Below are positions 11,012 to 21,643 of a stretch of DNA of 64,000 nt, one piece after another. Both the position numbers and the translations under genes were made by a program. Source of the stretch: Botryosphaeria dothidea (Eukaryota; Ascomycota; Dothideomycetes; Botryosphaeriales; Botryosphaeriaceae); assembly GCA_011503125.2 (NCBI GenBank), contig WWBZ02000016.1, positions 4,154,001 through 4,218,000 of the forward strand, written 5' to 3'. The stretch's first letter is position 1. Every line of letters begins with the position of its first letter. Below the pieces are notes generated by a model, which was given only the letters and a program-made list of their open reading frames with translations, had not been told where the DNA came from and did no database searches.

Positions 11012-12571
11012 ATGACCACACCAAAAAATCGACCCCAAGCTACGGCGCCGGGAGAGGGCCCTAGGGACTATCCTAGGCTTCGCGAGTCCCAAAACAGTAC
11101 TCAAGACAACTGCAGCCGCGAAGTGGTTGATGTAGAGGACACAGGAAGAGGCGAACAGCCTCCCCCAGTGACTACCCCTACCCAGCCCCAATACACCCCC
11201 AAGAAACCGCAGAGCACCCAGTACAGCGTAGAATACGTTGAGAGAGCCTCAAAAACAGCAGACACCCTCCTCCAAGCCCTACAAACATCCGCTAGCCTCC
11301 CTTCAGTCCTCTCCAGCCAGGTGAAAAATTTTCTCGACATTGCCAAGACAATCTTCCAGGATCATATTACTATCTGCCAGGAGGCAGCCACCAAGGAGCC
11401 AGGCCTTAAGGACATCCTCAAAGAGGTCCAACAGGTCCAAAAGACAGTCAACCGTATCCAGGCTACCTCTACACCCACACCCAACACTCGCAGCTGGGCA
11501 CAAATTGCAGCCCAAGCAGCCCCGAAGCCCCCTACCCCCCCAGCCACCACTAAACTTACCCTCCACTTCCCAGAGATAGCAAACAGACAAGAAATAGCCA
11601 AGCTCTCAAATGAGGCAATCATCAGAAAGATCCAGGCAGGAAAAAGCTGGGCGTGCAAGAAAGTACTTGCTGCCAAGAAGCTCCCCAGTGGAGACGTTAG
11701 GATCTTTATACCGGATGAAGCAACCAGAACAGCCCTTCTCCAGGACCAGGAATGGACTACAGGACTGGGAAAAGAAGTCAGGCCTAACCAGCAGCTATAC
11801 TCAGTGCTAGTACACAACGTCCCTCGAGAAGGAATCGATACCACAGACCCCCAAGCCATCCAAACCATCCAGGAGCAGAACCTATCTCTACACCCAGGAC
11901 TACGTATCAGCAAGCTGGCCTGGCTAAAGAGGAAGCTCCCAGAGGGGAAAACTCACTCAGCCATCATCCTCAGTACTACAAACCCCGAAACCGCCAACCA
12001 GATTATTGATAAGGGGCTTGTTATTAACTTTGCTATCCATATAGCGCAGTACTATAATGCAGCCTTCATAGTAACCCAGTGTTTTAAGTGCCAGGCCTAC
12101 GGTCATATTACCAACCACTATAAAAAGGAGGAAAAGTGTGGACAGTGCGGCAAGGCACATAATACTAGGGACTGCCCTAAGGAAAGCACGCAGTGCGCAA
12201 ACTGCTCCCAAAGGCACACAGCCTGGAGCAACGTCTGCCCAACACGCAGAGCCTGCCATGCCAAGGCCGCCCAGGCCCGCCTAGCAGCACCAGAAAGGCA
12301 CCGGGAAGGACCCCTGATAACCAAGACACAGCCCCAAACTAACTGGCTGACGGTCGGACCAAGGAAGAGGATCAGGAAGGAGGAGCCGGTCAAGAGGGGA
12401 CCAGGCAGGCCAAGAGACTTAAGCCGCCCCCCGCCTCCTAACCAAATGAGGTTCACTGGACTTAACAGCTCACAACACGCCTTAGAGGAGCCCGCGGGAA
12501 CTCCCTCCTCACAGCCCACACCACTAGCCCCCTCGCAGCCGGACCTAGAGATGGAAGGAAGTCAATGTTAG
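11012..12571 (+). CDS. LINE ORF1: gag-like RNA-binding protein with zinc knuckles
   Basis: 519 aa. The N-terminal third is polar and proline/glutamine rich, the middle resembles the nucleic-acid-binding part of Tad/I-clade ORF1 proteins, and the C-terminal third has three cysteine clusters. The first (CFKCQAYGHITNHY) lacks the final Cys of a CCHC knuckle: Tyr (TAT) stands where Cys (TGT) is expected, a CpA-type RIP change. The second (CGQCGKAHNTRDC) and third (CANCSQRH...C) are intact. In LINEs this protein packages the RNA for target-primed reverse transcription. It ends in TAG overlapping the ORF2 start (ATGTTAG), suggesting coupled termination-reinitiation. The first ATG is used because the insertion begins 5 nt upstream. 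Confidence 0.85.
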   Translation: MTTPKNRPQATAPGEGPRDYPRLRESQNSTQDNCSREVVDVEDTGRGEQPPPVTTPTQPQYTPKKPQSTQYSVEYVERASKTADTLLQALQTSASLPSVLSSQVKNFLDIAKTIFQDHITICQEAATKEPGLKDILKEVQQVQKTVNRIQATSTPTPNTRSWAQIAAQAAPKPPTPPATTKLTLHFPEIANRQEIAKLSNEAIIRKIQAGKSWACKKVLAAKKLPSGDVRIFIPDEATRTALLQDQEWTTGLGKEVRPNQQLYSVLVHNVPREGIDTTDPQAIQTIQEQNLSLHPGLRISKLAWLKRKLPEGKTHSAIILSTTNPETANQIIDKGLVINFAIHIAQYYNAAFIVTQCFKCQAYGHITNHYKKEEKCGQCGKAHNTRDCPKESTQCANCSQRHTAWSNVCPTRRACHAKAAQARLAAPERHREGPLITKTQPQTNWLTVGPRKRIRKEEPVKRGPGRPRDLSRPPPPNQMRFTGLNSSQHALEEPAGTPSSQPTPLAPSQPDLEMEGSQC

Positions 12572-15500
12572 ACATAGGCTCTCTCTCCATCGTACAGTAT
12601 AACGTCCACAAGAGTAAGGATAGGGTAATGCTCCCGCTCTTTAAGGAAGTGGACCCAAAGATCCACCATATCCTGGCCATCCAGGAACCTTGGAGGAACC
12701 CGAGGGTCAAGACAACAGCAAGACACCCTGCCTACCACACAGTTTTTCCCCAGGAGGGAGTAGCAAGAACCTGCTTCTTTATAAGCAAGGCCATTAGCCC
12801 CGACTCCTGGCAAGCAACAGTCCATTCACCAGATCTCATCACACTATCCCTCATTACTAGGACACATACAATCCACATCCATAACTGCTATAACCCCCCA
12901 CCAGCCTCCCACACTAGTACGGCTCTAGAAACCTTAGCGCTTCTCCCAGAAGCCCTTAGAAAACCAGGGGAGCATGTCCTACTAGGGGACTTTAACCTTC
13001 ACCATCCTACCTAGGGAGGCATTACCTCCCCTACACACCATACTCTTGCAGACGACCTTATTAAAATAGCTACGACAGCTAGCCTTAACCTAGCCCTTCC
13101 AAGAGGTACTATTACTAGGAGAGAGGGTAGTAGCGAGAGTACCCTAGACCTTATCTTTACCACACGGTGGCTAGAGAAGAGGATCCTTAGCTGTAGAGTT
13201 AGTCAGGAGCTCGAATCCTCCTCAGACCACCTACCTATCCTCACCATGCTTGATATCTCCCCTACCCCTACAGAACCACGTCCTCCAAGGCCCCAGTGGA
13301 AAAAAGCAGACTGGAATAGAACCAATCAGGTGCTCCAAACAAAGCTCGAATACCTTAGAGCAGCCCCTCTTAATACGAAAGCAGACCTAGACCACTTTAC
13401 AGAACTACTCCAGGAGGTCATCCAAAGAACAATCCAGGAAACCATCCCAGTGGCGAGACCCTCGCCCTGGGCCTCCATACAATGGACAAAGGAGTGTTCG
13501 GACCTAGTGCACCAGGCGAGAGCAGCTAGAAGGAAATGGACAGCCACAGGGAGGGAGGAGGACTGGGTGGTATACCAAACTATTGCTAATAGCAAGAAGA
13601 GGCAGATCAGAAGGGATAGAACAAAAGTATGGCGCAGAACAGTAGCTGAGATCACCTCAGACCCATCTGCACTCTGGAAGCTCTCAAAGTGGGCAAGAAC
13701 AAGGGCACTAGAGCCTCCAGCCCCACCTCAGTTCCCACCCCTCCAGGGAGCAGATGGACAACTGCGCTACGACAATCCGGCCAAGGCAGAAATCCTTACC
13801 AACCAGTTCTTCCCCCCTCCCAGGGCCACCGACCTCTCAGATCTGGATGGGTGTATATACCCAGAGCCAGTGGAGATCCCTCAAGACCTTACTGAAGAGC
13901 AGGTCCTCCATACCATCAAGAAGCTCCCCCCAGATAAGGCACCAGGCCCAGATAAGATTATCAATAGGTTCCTAAAGCAGTGCGCTCAGACACTAAGCGG
14001 ACCACTCACTAGGCTCTTCCAGGGATGCCTCGCACTTGCATACCACCCTAGGCAGTTCAAAAGCTCCATTACCGTAGTCCTAAGGAAACCACAGAGGGAT
14101 AACTATACCAAAGCCAAATCATTTAGGCCGATTGCCCTACTTAATACGCTAGGGAAGCTACTTGAGAGGATTATAGCAGATAGAATCTCCCAGGCTACTG
14201 AAGCATACGGCCTGCTCCCTAATACACAGATGGGAGCTAGGAGAAACAGGTCCGCAGTAGCAGCTCTCGACCTGCTCACAGAACAGATCCATACTGTCTG
14301 GGCACAAGATCCAGGGCTGGTGGCTTCAGTCCTCAGCCTGGATATCTCGGGAGCATATGACCACGTATCTCATAGAAGGCTTCTCTACAATATGAGGATG
14401 GCAAAACTCCCAGAATGGGTAGAAAGATTCACTCGATCCTTTCTACAGGACCGTACCACTCAGCTATCCTTCGGAGACTTTACCAGTCCACCAATCCAGA
14501 CCTCAACCGGGATTCCCCAGGGATCCTCACTATCTCCGATCCTCTACCTATTCTTTGCCTCTAACCTACTTACACAGCTACGCAGGGGCAATACCTTCCC
14601 CCTTGGATTCGTCGATGATACCAATATTCTAACCTTTAGTAGATCTACAGAACAAAACTGTAGGACACTAGAGGGCGTACATCAAATTTGCGAGCGCTGG
14701 GCAGCTACCCACGGGTCAGCTTTCTCGCCTGACAAGTATCACCTCATTCATTTTACAAGAAAACCAAGAAGATTCAATATGGCAGCAGAGATCCGTATCC
14801 CTGGATTTGCTGGATGCCCAGAGCCTACAATCAAGATTCTAGGAGTCCACGTAGACAACAAGCTTAGATGGGGACCCCACATCAGGGAAACAGGAGCCAA
14901 GGCAATCAAACAGTGCACATCTCTCTCTAGACTCGCAGCATCCACCTGGGGAGCTTCATTTACTAAAGCCCGCCATATCTATATGGCTGTGGTGAGACCA
15001 GTCATGACCTACGGCTGTGGGGTATGGCACGTCCCAGAGGGAACCCCAGGGTGGAGAAAGACAGCCACCCAGCCACTGCAGAAGATCCAAAACCAGTGCC
15101 TACGCACCATCTCAGGGGCATACAAGTCAACCAGCACACAAACTTTAGAGCACGAGACGGGGATTTCCCCACTCTCACTCTACCTGGACGAACTGGCGCT
15201 GGCCCAGACTATTAGATCTAGGGATGGCCCAGTGGCAATGGTGGTAGAGGACACTTGCCAGAGCATTAAAGAGATAGCCCGGGCCACACTAGGCACCAGA
15301 GGCACAGCCGGCCCAGCTAGAAGAACTCTGCTTAGAGAAAGAGCAACAGCCCTCCTTAACTACTGCCCCCCTACCTACCAGAGTCTTCCGGAGCGAACAA
15401 GACTACGCATAGCATATAGGAACAAGTGGAAGAAGAGATGGACAAAGTTTACCAGCCAAGGAAGGCAAGATAAGCCAGTAGCCCAAAGCACACAGTGGAA

Positions 15501-15900
15501 CCCAAAGATTCGACAAATTCACAGCGAACTGTCTAAGCCACAGAGCACACTCGCCACTCTACTGCGTACTGAGCATATTGGACTGGAGGACTTCCTCTCT
15601 AGGCGCAAGGTGCCAGGACACCCTAGCCCTGCCTGTCCATGCGGCTGGCATAGACAAACCCCAAAGCACATCCTCCTCTTCTGCCCCCACTTCCAACAGG
15701 GCAGGGCACAGATGCTCCAAAGGGCAGGGACTACGGACTACTATTCCCTCCTCTCAACGAAGAAGGGAATCAAAGCAGCAACAGACTGGTTCTTACGCCT
15801 AGGGCTGCTCAAGCAATTCAGCCTGGCAAGGGAACTAATCCAGGAGGACAACCAGGAAGAGGAACCAGGAGGACCACCAGGACCACCAGGATCCGGATAA
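12565..15900 (+). pseudogene. LINE ORF2: endonuclease-reverse transcriptase with one internal stop
   Basis: One reading frame of 1,111 codons broken only by TAG at 13,012-13,014. The N-terminal part is an APE-type endonuclease: IVQYNVHKS, AIQEPWR, LLGDFNLHHP and SSDHLPI motifs are visible. The stop falls just after the GDFN motif, where Trp (TGG) is usual. The reverse transcriptase follows, with FRPIALLN, LDISGAYDHV, GIPQGSSLSP and the FVDD catalytic box at about 14,610-14,622. A cysteine-histidine cluster (CPCGWH...H...C) lies near the C terminus (about 15,636-15,700). I see no RNase H domain. The N-terminal start overlaps the ORF1 stop. The region 13,246-15,900 is an uninterrupted 884-codon stretch. 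Confidence 0.85.
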
Positions 15901-16138
15901 CTACGAGGACAAGGACTGAAGGGATAGGTCTAGTAGGTGAATGTAGGGCTGCCATAGCAGCCGCTACTGGTAAGAAGGAAAAACAAGAACTAGTATAGGA
16001 TAGCATGCCCAGAGAGAGAGGAGGGGTTTTTGCCAGGCGAAAAGGTTTTCCCCCTCGTGTAAAATAACTATAGATAGCCAGCCCCGCATGGACCCGTAAG
16101 GGAGCTATATCGGGAAGAAATGAATTTATCTATCTATC
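15901..16138 (+). other. LINE 3' UTR and (TCTA)-type tail
   Basis: Noncoding end of the LINE with the segment 'ggggtttttgccaggcgaaaaggttttccccc' (a G/C-flanked inverted arrangement) and 'ggaagaaatgaatttatc' before short TCTA units. The same 3' end recurs at 29,100-29,305, showing that it is the family 3' terminus recognised for insertion. Confidence 0.75.
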
Positions 16139-16795
16139 TATATATAAACTTAATCTTCCTACCTCCGTTCGATTATACTCTATCTTTAACGTCTCTCTTC
16201 TTAAACTAGTAGTAGAGGATCCCCTACTAGGCTAACGTTAAGCCCTACTACTACCTATTATTATTAATAGCGAAGAAGAATAGCTAATTAAAGAACTTCT
16301 TAATATTCGGATTCGTAGAGAAACTTACTAGTATCTTATCCGCTAGGAAGATTACTCTAAACTTACTTAGGAACTATATAATTCTATTTAAGAAACGGTA
16401 GTATTTAACTATTTCTACTAGAAGTACCCTTTAAAACCTCGACCCCCTAGCCCTTAGGAAACTTACTCTTTCTAGAAGAGAAGAATAGTATTAGGATTCT
16501 AGTCTATAAACTCCTTACTTTCCTTTTAGCTTCGTTAACTTAGTACTAAGGTCTAGACTTACCTACTTATAAATTAGGAAGCTAGTATTTTAGTTAGTTC
16601 TTTATATATATAAACCTCGCCCCCTCTGCCTCGTAGTTAGTTCTTTAGTCTAGTAACTTTATATCCTCCTTAGACTACCTTATTCTCCGTAGACTTATCT
16701 ATATCTTTCTATCTTTTCCCTTATTCCTTATCTCTTAAGCCTAGCCCCTTATATTAGATCTTGCAGGTCTAAGCCCCTTATACCCGTTTACCTCC
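16139..16795 (+). mobile_element. End of element E (chromodomain region) and degenerate LTR
   Basis: From 16,154 the sequence continues the E pol alignment through the integrase C terminus and chromodomain region (compare 28,380-28,690 in D). From about 16,495 a degenerate LTR-like segment follows, sharing 'tctagacttacctacttataaattaggaagctagtatttta' and a TATATAAA box with the D LTR but diverging after about 16,650. The exact right end of E is not clear. Confidence 0.55.
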
Positions 16796-16978
16796 GTAAT
16801 ATTATAACTAGCTAGGAAAGATAAGATAAGCTAGTAGCCTAAAGTATATAGTAGAACCTAAAAATTAGATAAATTTATAGCGAACTATCTAAGCTATAGA
16901 GTATACTCGCTACCCTACTACGTATAGAGTATATTAGACTAGAGGACTTCCTCTTAAGGCGTAAGGTACTAGGGCACC
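16796..16978 (+). mobile_element. LINE copy 2, part 1 (5'-truncated, RIP-decayed ORF2 end)
   Basis: Aligns to about 15,450-15,628 of the intact LINE with many C-to-T and G-to-A changes. It is interrupted by element C; the alignment resumes at 23,028. The last five bases (GCACC, 16,974-16,978) are the target-site duplication of C. Confidence 0.8.
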
Positions 16979-17162
16979 TGTCAGGGCTCAACCTCAGAAT
17001 GATCGCTGAAAGGTATATTGCGCTATGTACGTTAAGCTAGACTTAAGGAGAAAGAAGAGAAGACGTAGAAGAAAGGAAAGAGTTATATACAAGGGAGGCT
17101 TGGCGTCACGTGACCCGCCGATGATCCTCTGAGGCTTGATCCTGAGGCTTCAGACTCTAACA
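16979..17162 (-). repeat. 3' LTR of element C
   Basis: 184 bp, TG...CA ends, same as the LTR at 22,844-23,027 except for A versus G near 16,998. On the inner side it adjoins the polypurine tract (plus-strand tcactccccccctcctcttccc, 17,163-17,184). Confidence 0.9.
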
Positions 17163-17184
17163 TCACTCCCCCCCTCCTCTTCCC
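17163..17184 (-). other. Polypurine tract of element C
   Basis: On the minus strand this reads GGGAAGAGGAGGGGGGGAG then TGA and the LTR start. This is the expected plus-strand primer position immediately upstream of the 3' LTR. Confidence 0.7.
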
Positions 17185-17187
17185 GGT

Positions 17188-17226
17188 TCGAGAGGTTGCG
17201 GGTTCGAATCCGGGTGGGGACTGTTG

Positions 17227-17260
<34 letters not shown>
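17188..17260 (+). repeat. tRNA-3'-end-like segment followed by a T33 tract
   Basis: Plus strand contains 'gcgggttcgaatccgggtgggga' (a pol III B-box, GGTTCGAATCC, and T-arm-like context), then 33 consecutive T (17,228-17,260). No A box or 5' half of a tRNA is visible and the T-stem does not pair fully. It could be a SINE or tRNA remnant captured inside element C. Confidence 0.4.
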
Positions 17261-17261
<1 letters not shown>

Positions 17262-17279
17262 ACCTTTCTCTGTTTTTGA

Positions 17280-17370
17280 CCCTTCCTGCCCTGCTTGCCT
17301 TGCTTGCCTTGCTTGCCTTGCTTGCCCTGCTTGCCCTGCTTGCCCTGCTTGCCCTGCTTGCCCTGCTTGT
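17280..17370 (+). repeat. 9-bp minisatellite (ttgccctgc / ttgccttgc)
   Basis: About ten consecutive 9-bp units in the 3' untranslated region of element C, between pol and the polypurine tract. Confidence 0.85.
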
Positions 17371-17779
17371 TTGTTGGTCGCGTTTTGGTGGGTGTGGGTA
17401 TATGGGTTGAAAAAGCGAACCCTGAACCATCAAACGGCTACATGGCGTAGTTGGAAACTTGGCTGACCGACAGCAGGTGCGGTGATACGTGCCTTGGGGT
17501 GGCGACATCCCTCAGTTGACTGGCTCCTATGAGCTTGTCGACTGGCTGTCGAATTGAGGGCCTGCCTGTTGGCAGGAAGAGGGTTGTCCGGCACGGGACT
17601 AGGTCCTGTGGTCTGTAATGCCCACACTAGGTGACCGCTTGTGCCTCGCTCGCCCTCGGGGCGGGTGGTGCAGTGCTCATCTGGTGTGTGCAGGCTCGGC
17701 TCCGGCCGGGCCAAACCGCTTGACTTTTTGTCCACTGGTAGTCTACGCTTGGTTCCCTCCTAGTCCCATTCTAGTTCCC

Positions 17780-20700
17780 TTAGAGCTCTTGTCGGTCCTT
17801 CTGTTTTAGGTACGTGTCCAGCGCTGCTGTGTCCTGTAGTGCTGATGCCGGTTCCCATGTTGGCCTTGCATACCCTTCCCATTTGACTTGGTACTGGAGT
17901 TGGCGCCTCCTTTGCCCTGGTTTTCTTGCCATTCGTTCACTTAAGACTGCCTCCACTCTCCATTCGTCTTGACCATCTACTTGAACTGGTGGAGGTTGGT
18001 AGTCGTCTTGTTCTTGGCTTGGTAAGGGGTCTGTTCCTGCTGGCCGGAGTAGGTCTACATTAAAGACGTTGTGTACCGCTCCGGGGATATCCAATTTGTA
18101 GCTATGGGATCCAACTACCTCGATAATAGTAAACTTAGCTGCCTTATCATCGAGCTTCTTACTTAGCCTATCCGTCCTTAGGTTCTTTAGGTGTAGCCAG
18201 ACCTTATCACCTACCTTGTACGCAGGGGATAGGTTTCTTCGCCGGTTTGCTTGCCGTTCCTGTTCTTGTTGGGTATCTGCCATAGCCATCTGTGCCCAGT
18301 CCGTTACCTCTTTGATCTTTGCCACGATTACTTCTGCCCTTGCTACTAGAGAGTCCCTCTAGAGGTCGCCGGGCTGGAGGTCTTCGGATAACTCTAGAGG
18401 CTCGAGGTGATATCCGTGGGAGAGAAAGAACGGGCTTGCCTGTGTTATAGCCGAGGTCCTCCCATTAAGAGCTAGCTGGACTATCGGTAGCTGGTCCGCC
18501 CAGTCTTGTTGGTAGTGGTCCACGAATAGTACTAGCTTCCTTTCCACTTCAGTGTTCATCCTCTCCGTTAATCCGTCCGTTTGAGGGTGGTAGGCCGTTG
18601 AGATGCGCCTCTTAATCTTAAGCAGTTGACAGATACGTTGCCAGAGAAGGCTAACGAACTGCGTTCCCCTATCAGATACAATTGCCGTTGGGATTCCGTG
18701 GTTCCGGTAGAAGCATGTAATAAAGAGCCTTGCAATGGTTTCCGTCTCAGTATTCGGGCAGGCCTCAAGGGTCACTCCTTTCCCTAGCCTATCGGTGATT
18801 ACCATAAGCATCTCGCACCCGTTGCTTAATGGTAGGGGCCCAATAAAGTCAATAGAGATCTCTCTCCATTGACGACTTGGTACTGGTAACGGTTTGAGTA
18901 ACCCTTGCTTCCGATCCCTCCAGACCTTAGTCCTTCCACAGACGTCACAGTTCCTACAAAACCTCCGGATATCGTTAACGAATCCTGGCCAGAAGAAGTG
19001 CCTTGCCACGAGGGAGGTAGTTTGAACGCGTCCGGGGTGTGCCGAGAGGGGAGAGTCATGCATCTCTTGGATAATCCTTGTTCGTAGTGGCTCGGAGTCC
19101 GGTACCCATTTCCTTTCCCTAAAGAGGAGGTTTCCTTAATAGTCTAGTGAACACTCCGCGATCGAGATCTTGAACTTAGTTGCAAACTCCGGTGGGAAGG
19201 TCCTTTCTCCTCGTTGTACTGCTTCCCGGAGTTGCTTTAGTACTTGGTCTTGTTAGAGTGCCTCTTGCCATTGTTCCTCAAGGGGAGGTGGTTCTTGTCC
19301 GAGTTGTCCTGGTCGTGCCTGTCGAGGTTCGACTGCCATGGCTTCTTCTGATAATAGCAGGTCTCCGTTATCCCAGTTTCCTTGCTCTTCTGGGTCTTCC
19401 GGTGAGCCTGTGTTCAGCACGAGTCCTTAGGCCGTTGTTTGGAGCAGTTGAGCCGTCCTTTGTTCGAGCCTTTCGTCCATATCCGTGGTTGGTAGGTCCT
19501 GGTCCCTTCTTGTCAATGCGTCCGCCAATCCGTTAGTCTTTCCTGGCGTATATTCAATAATAAAGGAGAAGCGGCTAAGCTCTCTCCACCATCGAATCTG
19601 CCTCTCAGAGAGTCTCCTCGCAGTAGTAAAGTACTCTAAGTTCTTATGATCAGTAAGGATCTTAAACTGGTGTAGCCCCTTTAGTTCAGCATCCCACTGG
19701 CGTAAGCACTTGACTACTGCGAGTAGTTCCTTATCGTAGATTGGGTAGTTGCATTCCGCGGGTAGGTTCTTTTTCGAGAAGAACGCTACGGGCCGTAGAA
19801 AACCATCGTCATCGAACTGTTGGAGCACCCCTCCAGTACAGTATCCTGAGGAGTCCGTGGCGAGAATTGTCTCCCGTTCCGGGTCGAATTGCATAAGGAC
19901 CGGTGCCGTGATAAAAGCCTTTTTCAATTTCCTAAACGCGAGCTCGGTTTCCTAGTTCCATTGGAAGGGCACGTTCTTCCTCGTAAGTAATACTAGAGGG
20001 GCTACTAGGTTAGAAAAGCCCTTAATAAAACGCCGATAGAAGTTCGCAAAACCGAGGAAACCGAGTACGCCCTTTGCCGTGGTAGGAGCTTTCCATTCTT
20101 GAATTGCTTTGATCTTTTCCGGGTCCATATAGATACCTTTACCTGCTTCGATAATATACCCAAGATACTTAGTCGACTGGACTTCGAATTCGCATTTCTT
20201 TAGGTCGAGTTGTAGACCTGCAGCATCCAATTTCTCTAAGACCTTATCGACCTTTTCCCGGTGCTCCCGGCGGGATCCGTCCGTGAAGATTAGGATGTCA
20301 TCTACGTACGCGGAGACAAAATCGTCAAGGAAGTCCTTTAGGGTCCAATTAATATACCGTTGGAAGGTACTCGGGGCATTTGCTAGTCCAAAAGGTGTCA
20401 CTAGCCATTCGAAGAGTCCAAATCGGGTCCGGAATGCTGTCAACCACTCGCTTCCCTCCGCGATTCGTATCCGATGGAAGGCAGCAGTTACATCCAGTTT
20501 CGCAAACCATCTTGCTTTACTAATCCGATTGAGGGTCTCCTGGATTAGTGGTAGGGGATAGCGGTCCTTTCTCGTAATTCGATTAAGAGCCCGGTAGTCA
20601 CAGCAGAAGCGTAGGCCTCCGCCTGGTTTCTTGACAAATAGTACGGGAGCAGCAGCCGGGGAATTGCTTACCCGGATAAACCCCTTGTCGAGTAGTTCGT

Positions 20701-21643
20701 TAAGAGTCTTCCTAAGTACTAGAAGCTCGTCACGGGACATATTGTATAGGGGTCCCCATGGGGCGTCCGGTGTTTTGCCGTTGCTATCCTTTTCCAATTC
20801 GATTTGGTGGTCAATTCCAGGCCGGTGCGGTGGGAGTTTGTCTGCCTCCTTCTTGTCAAATAGGCGTATCCATCGAGGGTCCACCCAGCTAGGTAGCCGG
20901 GCCTGAGTATCCGTGGGGGTTTTCTCTTGAAGAGCCTTATTAATATCCGCTAGGCTCGCTGTAAAGACTTGGTACCCTTTCTTTTCTCGGTTCCTTAAGA
21001 GGTAACTGAAGGCAGAGGCTCCGATGAGCTTGCCCTGAGGGCTAGGAAGATCCATTGCTTGTTTTACCACTAGCCCTGTGTCCTTAAAGGTAATAGTCCG
21101 TTCACTTTGATCGAGTACCGCTTTTTCCTGTACCATCCATGGGCTTCCCAATATTAGGTCGCAACCGGAAAGCCTAGGCACGATGTAGAAGAACATGCGC
21201 TTCTGGCAGTGGCCTCCAATGTCTACCTCAGCCCAGGCAACCTCGTCTATTTTCCATCCTGTAGGTGTAAGTCCGTTCAGTGTCCTTGGGGAGATCTTTA
21301 TACGCGGGAGGTTGCAGCGTTTAGCAAAACCGTGGCTCATAACAGCGTAGAATTCACAACCAGTATCGGCGAGAGCTTTACCGAAAGACTCTTTATTGAT
21401 CATAACTGGGGTAAGGAGTGAATCTTGTTCTAGCTTACGTTGCTGCTTGCGCCATTCGTTCCGCACTTCCTGCTTTTCCTCCACTATGGGCTCCTGCCTG
21501 CGATTTTCGACAGGAGCTTTTAGTTTTCCGACTGCTGGGAGGAGGACTCGTCCTCCAAGTCTTCCAGTTCCGGTCCCACGTGTTCCTCCTGTTGGGTAGG
21601 CTTTGCGAGCCTTGCTGGCCTCCTTGGTGGCAGCCATGGGCAC
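17780..21643 (-). pseudogene. Element C pol: protease-RT-RNase H-integrase-chromodomain, five internal stops
   Basis: A single minus-strand frame with nonsense codons at 19,952-19,954, 19,427-19,429, 19,253-19,255, 19,136-19,138 and 18,359-18,361 and the natural end at 17,780. The protease motif is ALADTGCEF. RT has FVKKPGGGLRFCCDYRALN and YVDDILIF. RNase H has ATDSSGYCTGG. Integrase has an HHCC zinc finger (CRNCDVCG) and the AYHPQTDGLTER region. The C-terminal chromodomain has QYQVKWEGYARPTWEP. Each stop is TGG-to-TAG, CAA-to-TAA or CAG-to-TAG, i.e. CpA mutation. The frame is -1 relative to gag and overlaps it, so expression would have required frameshifting near 21,523-21,529; the listed start is simply the first ATG in the overlap. 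Confidence 0.9.
21490..21529 (-). promoter_or_regulatory. Candidate -1 frameshift signal at the element C gag end
   Basis: On the minus strand, GGAAAAC (21,523-21,529) covers the last two sense codons of gag. A 5-nt spacer containing the stop TAA follows, then a 28-nt hairpin (21,490-21,517) with GCTCCTG/CAGGAGC arms extendable by a G-U and a C-G pair. The heptamer is not a strict X XXY YYZ, but -1 re-pairing needs only a G-U at one P-site position. Element A keeps the heptamer, the spacer length and the 28-nt hairpin. Confidence 0.5.

Larger units (their letters stand above)
11007..16138 (+). mobile_element. Tad-like non-LTR retrotransposon (LINE), nearly intact
   Basis: A 5.1-kb LINE with two overlapping ORFs and a 3' end of short TCTATC units (16,123-16,138). 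It is flanked by a 15-nt direct repeat, TATATATAAACTTAA, at 10,992-11,006 and 16,139-16,153, a typical LINE target-site duplication. It sits inside the decayed element E, whose pol alignment continues on both sides. The inserted sequence begins only 5 nt before the ORF1 start codon. There is one nonsense codon in ORF2, so this copy is probably not autonomous. Confidence 0.9.

Noticed and set aside
11303..12710. Long minus-strand ORFs opposite LINE ORF1 and ORF2
   Set aside because: Antisense shadows of the well-supported ORF1/ORF2 frames.
17083..17508. Minus-strand ORF with SRASRAS repeats and a poly-Lys run
   Set aside because: It is a translation of the 9-bp minisatellite, the T33 tract and the tRNA-like segment, not a protein gene.
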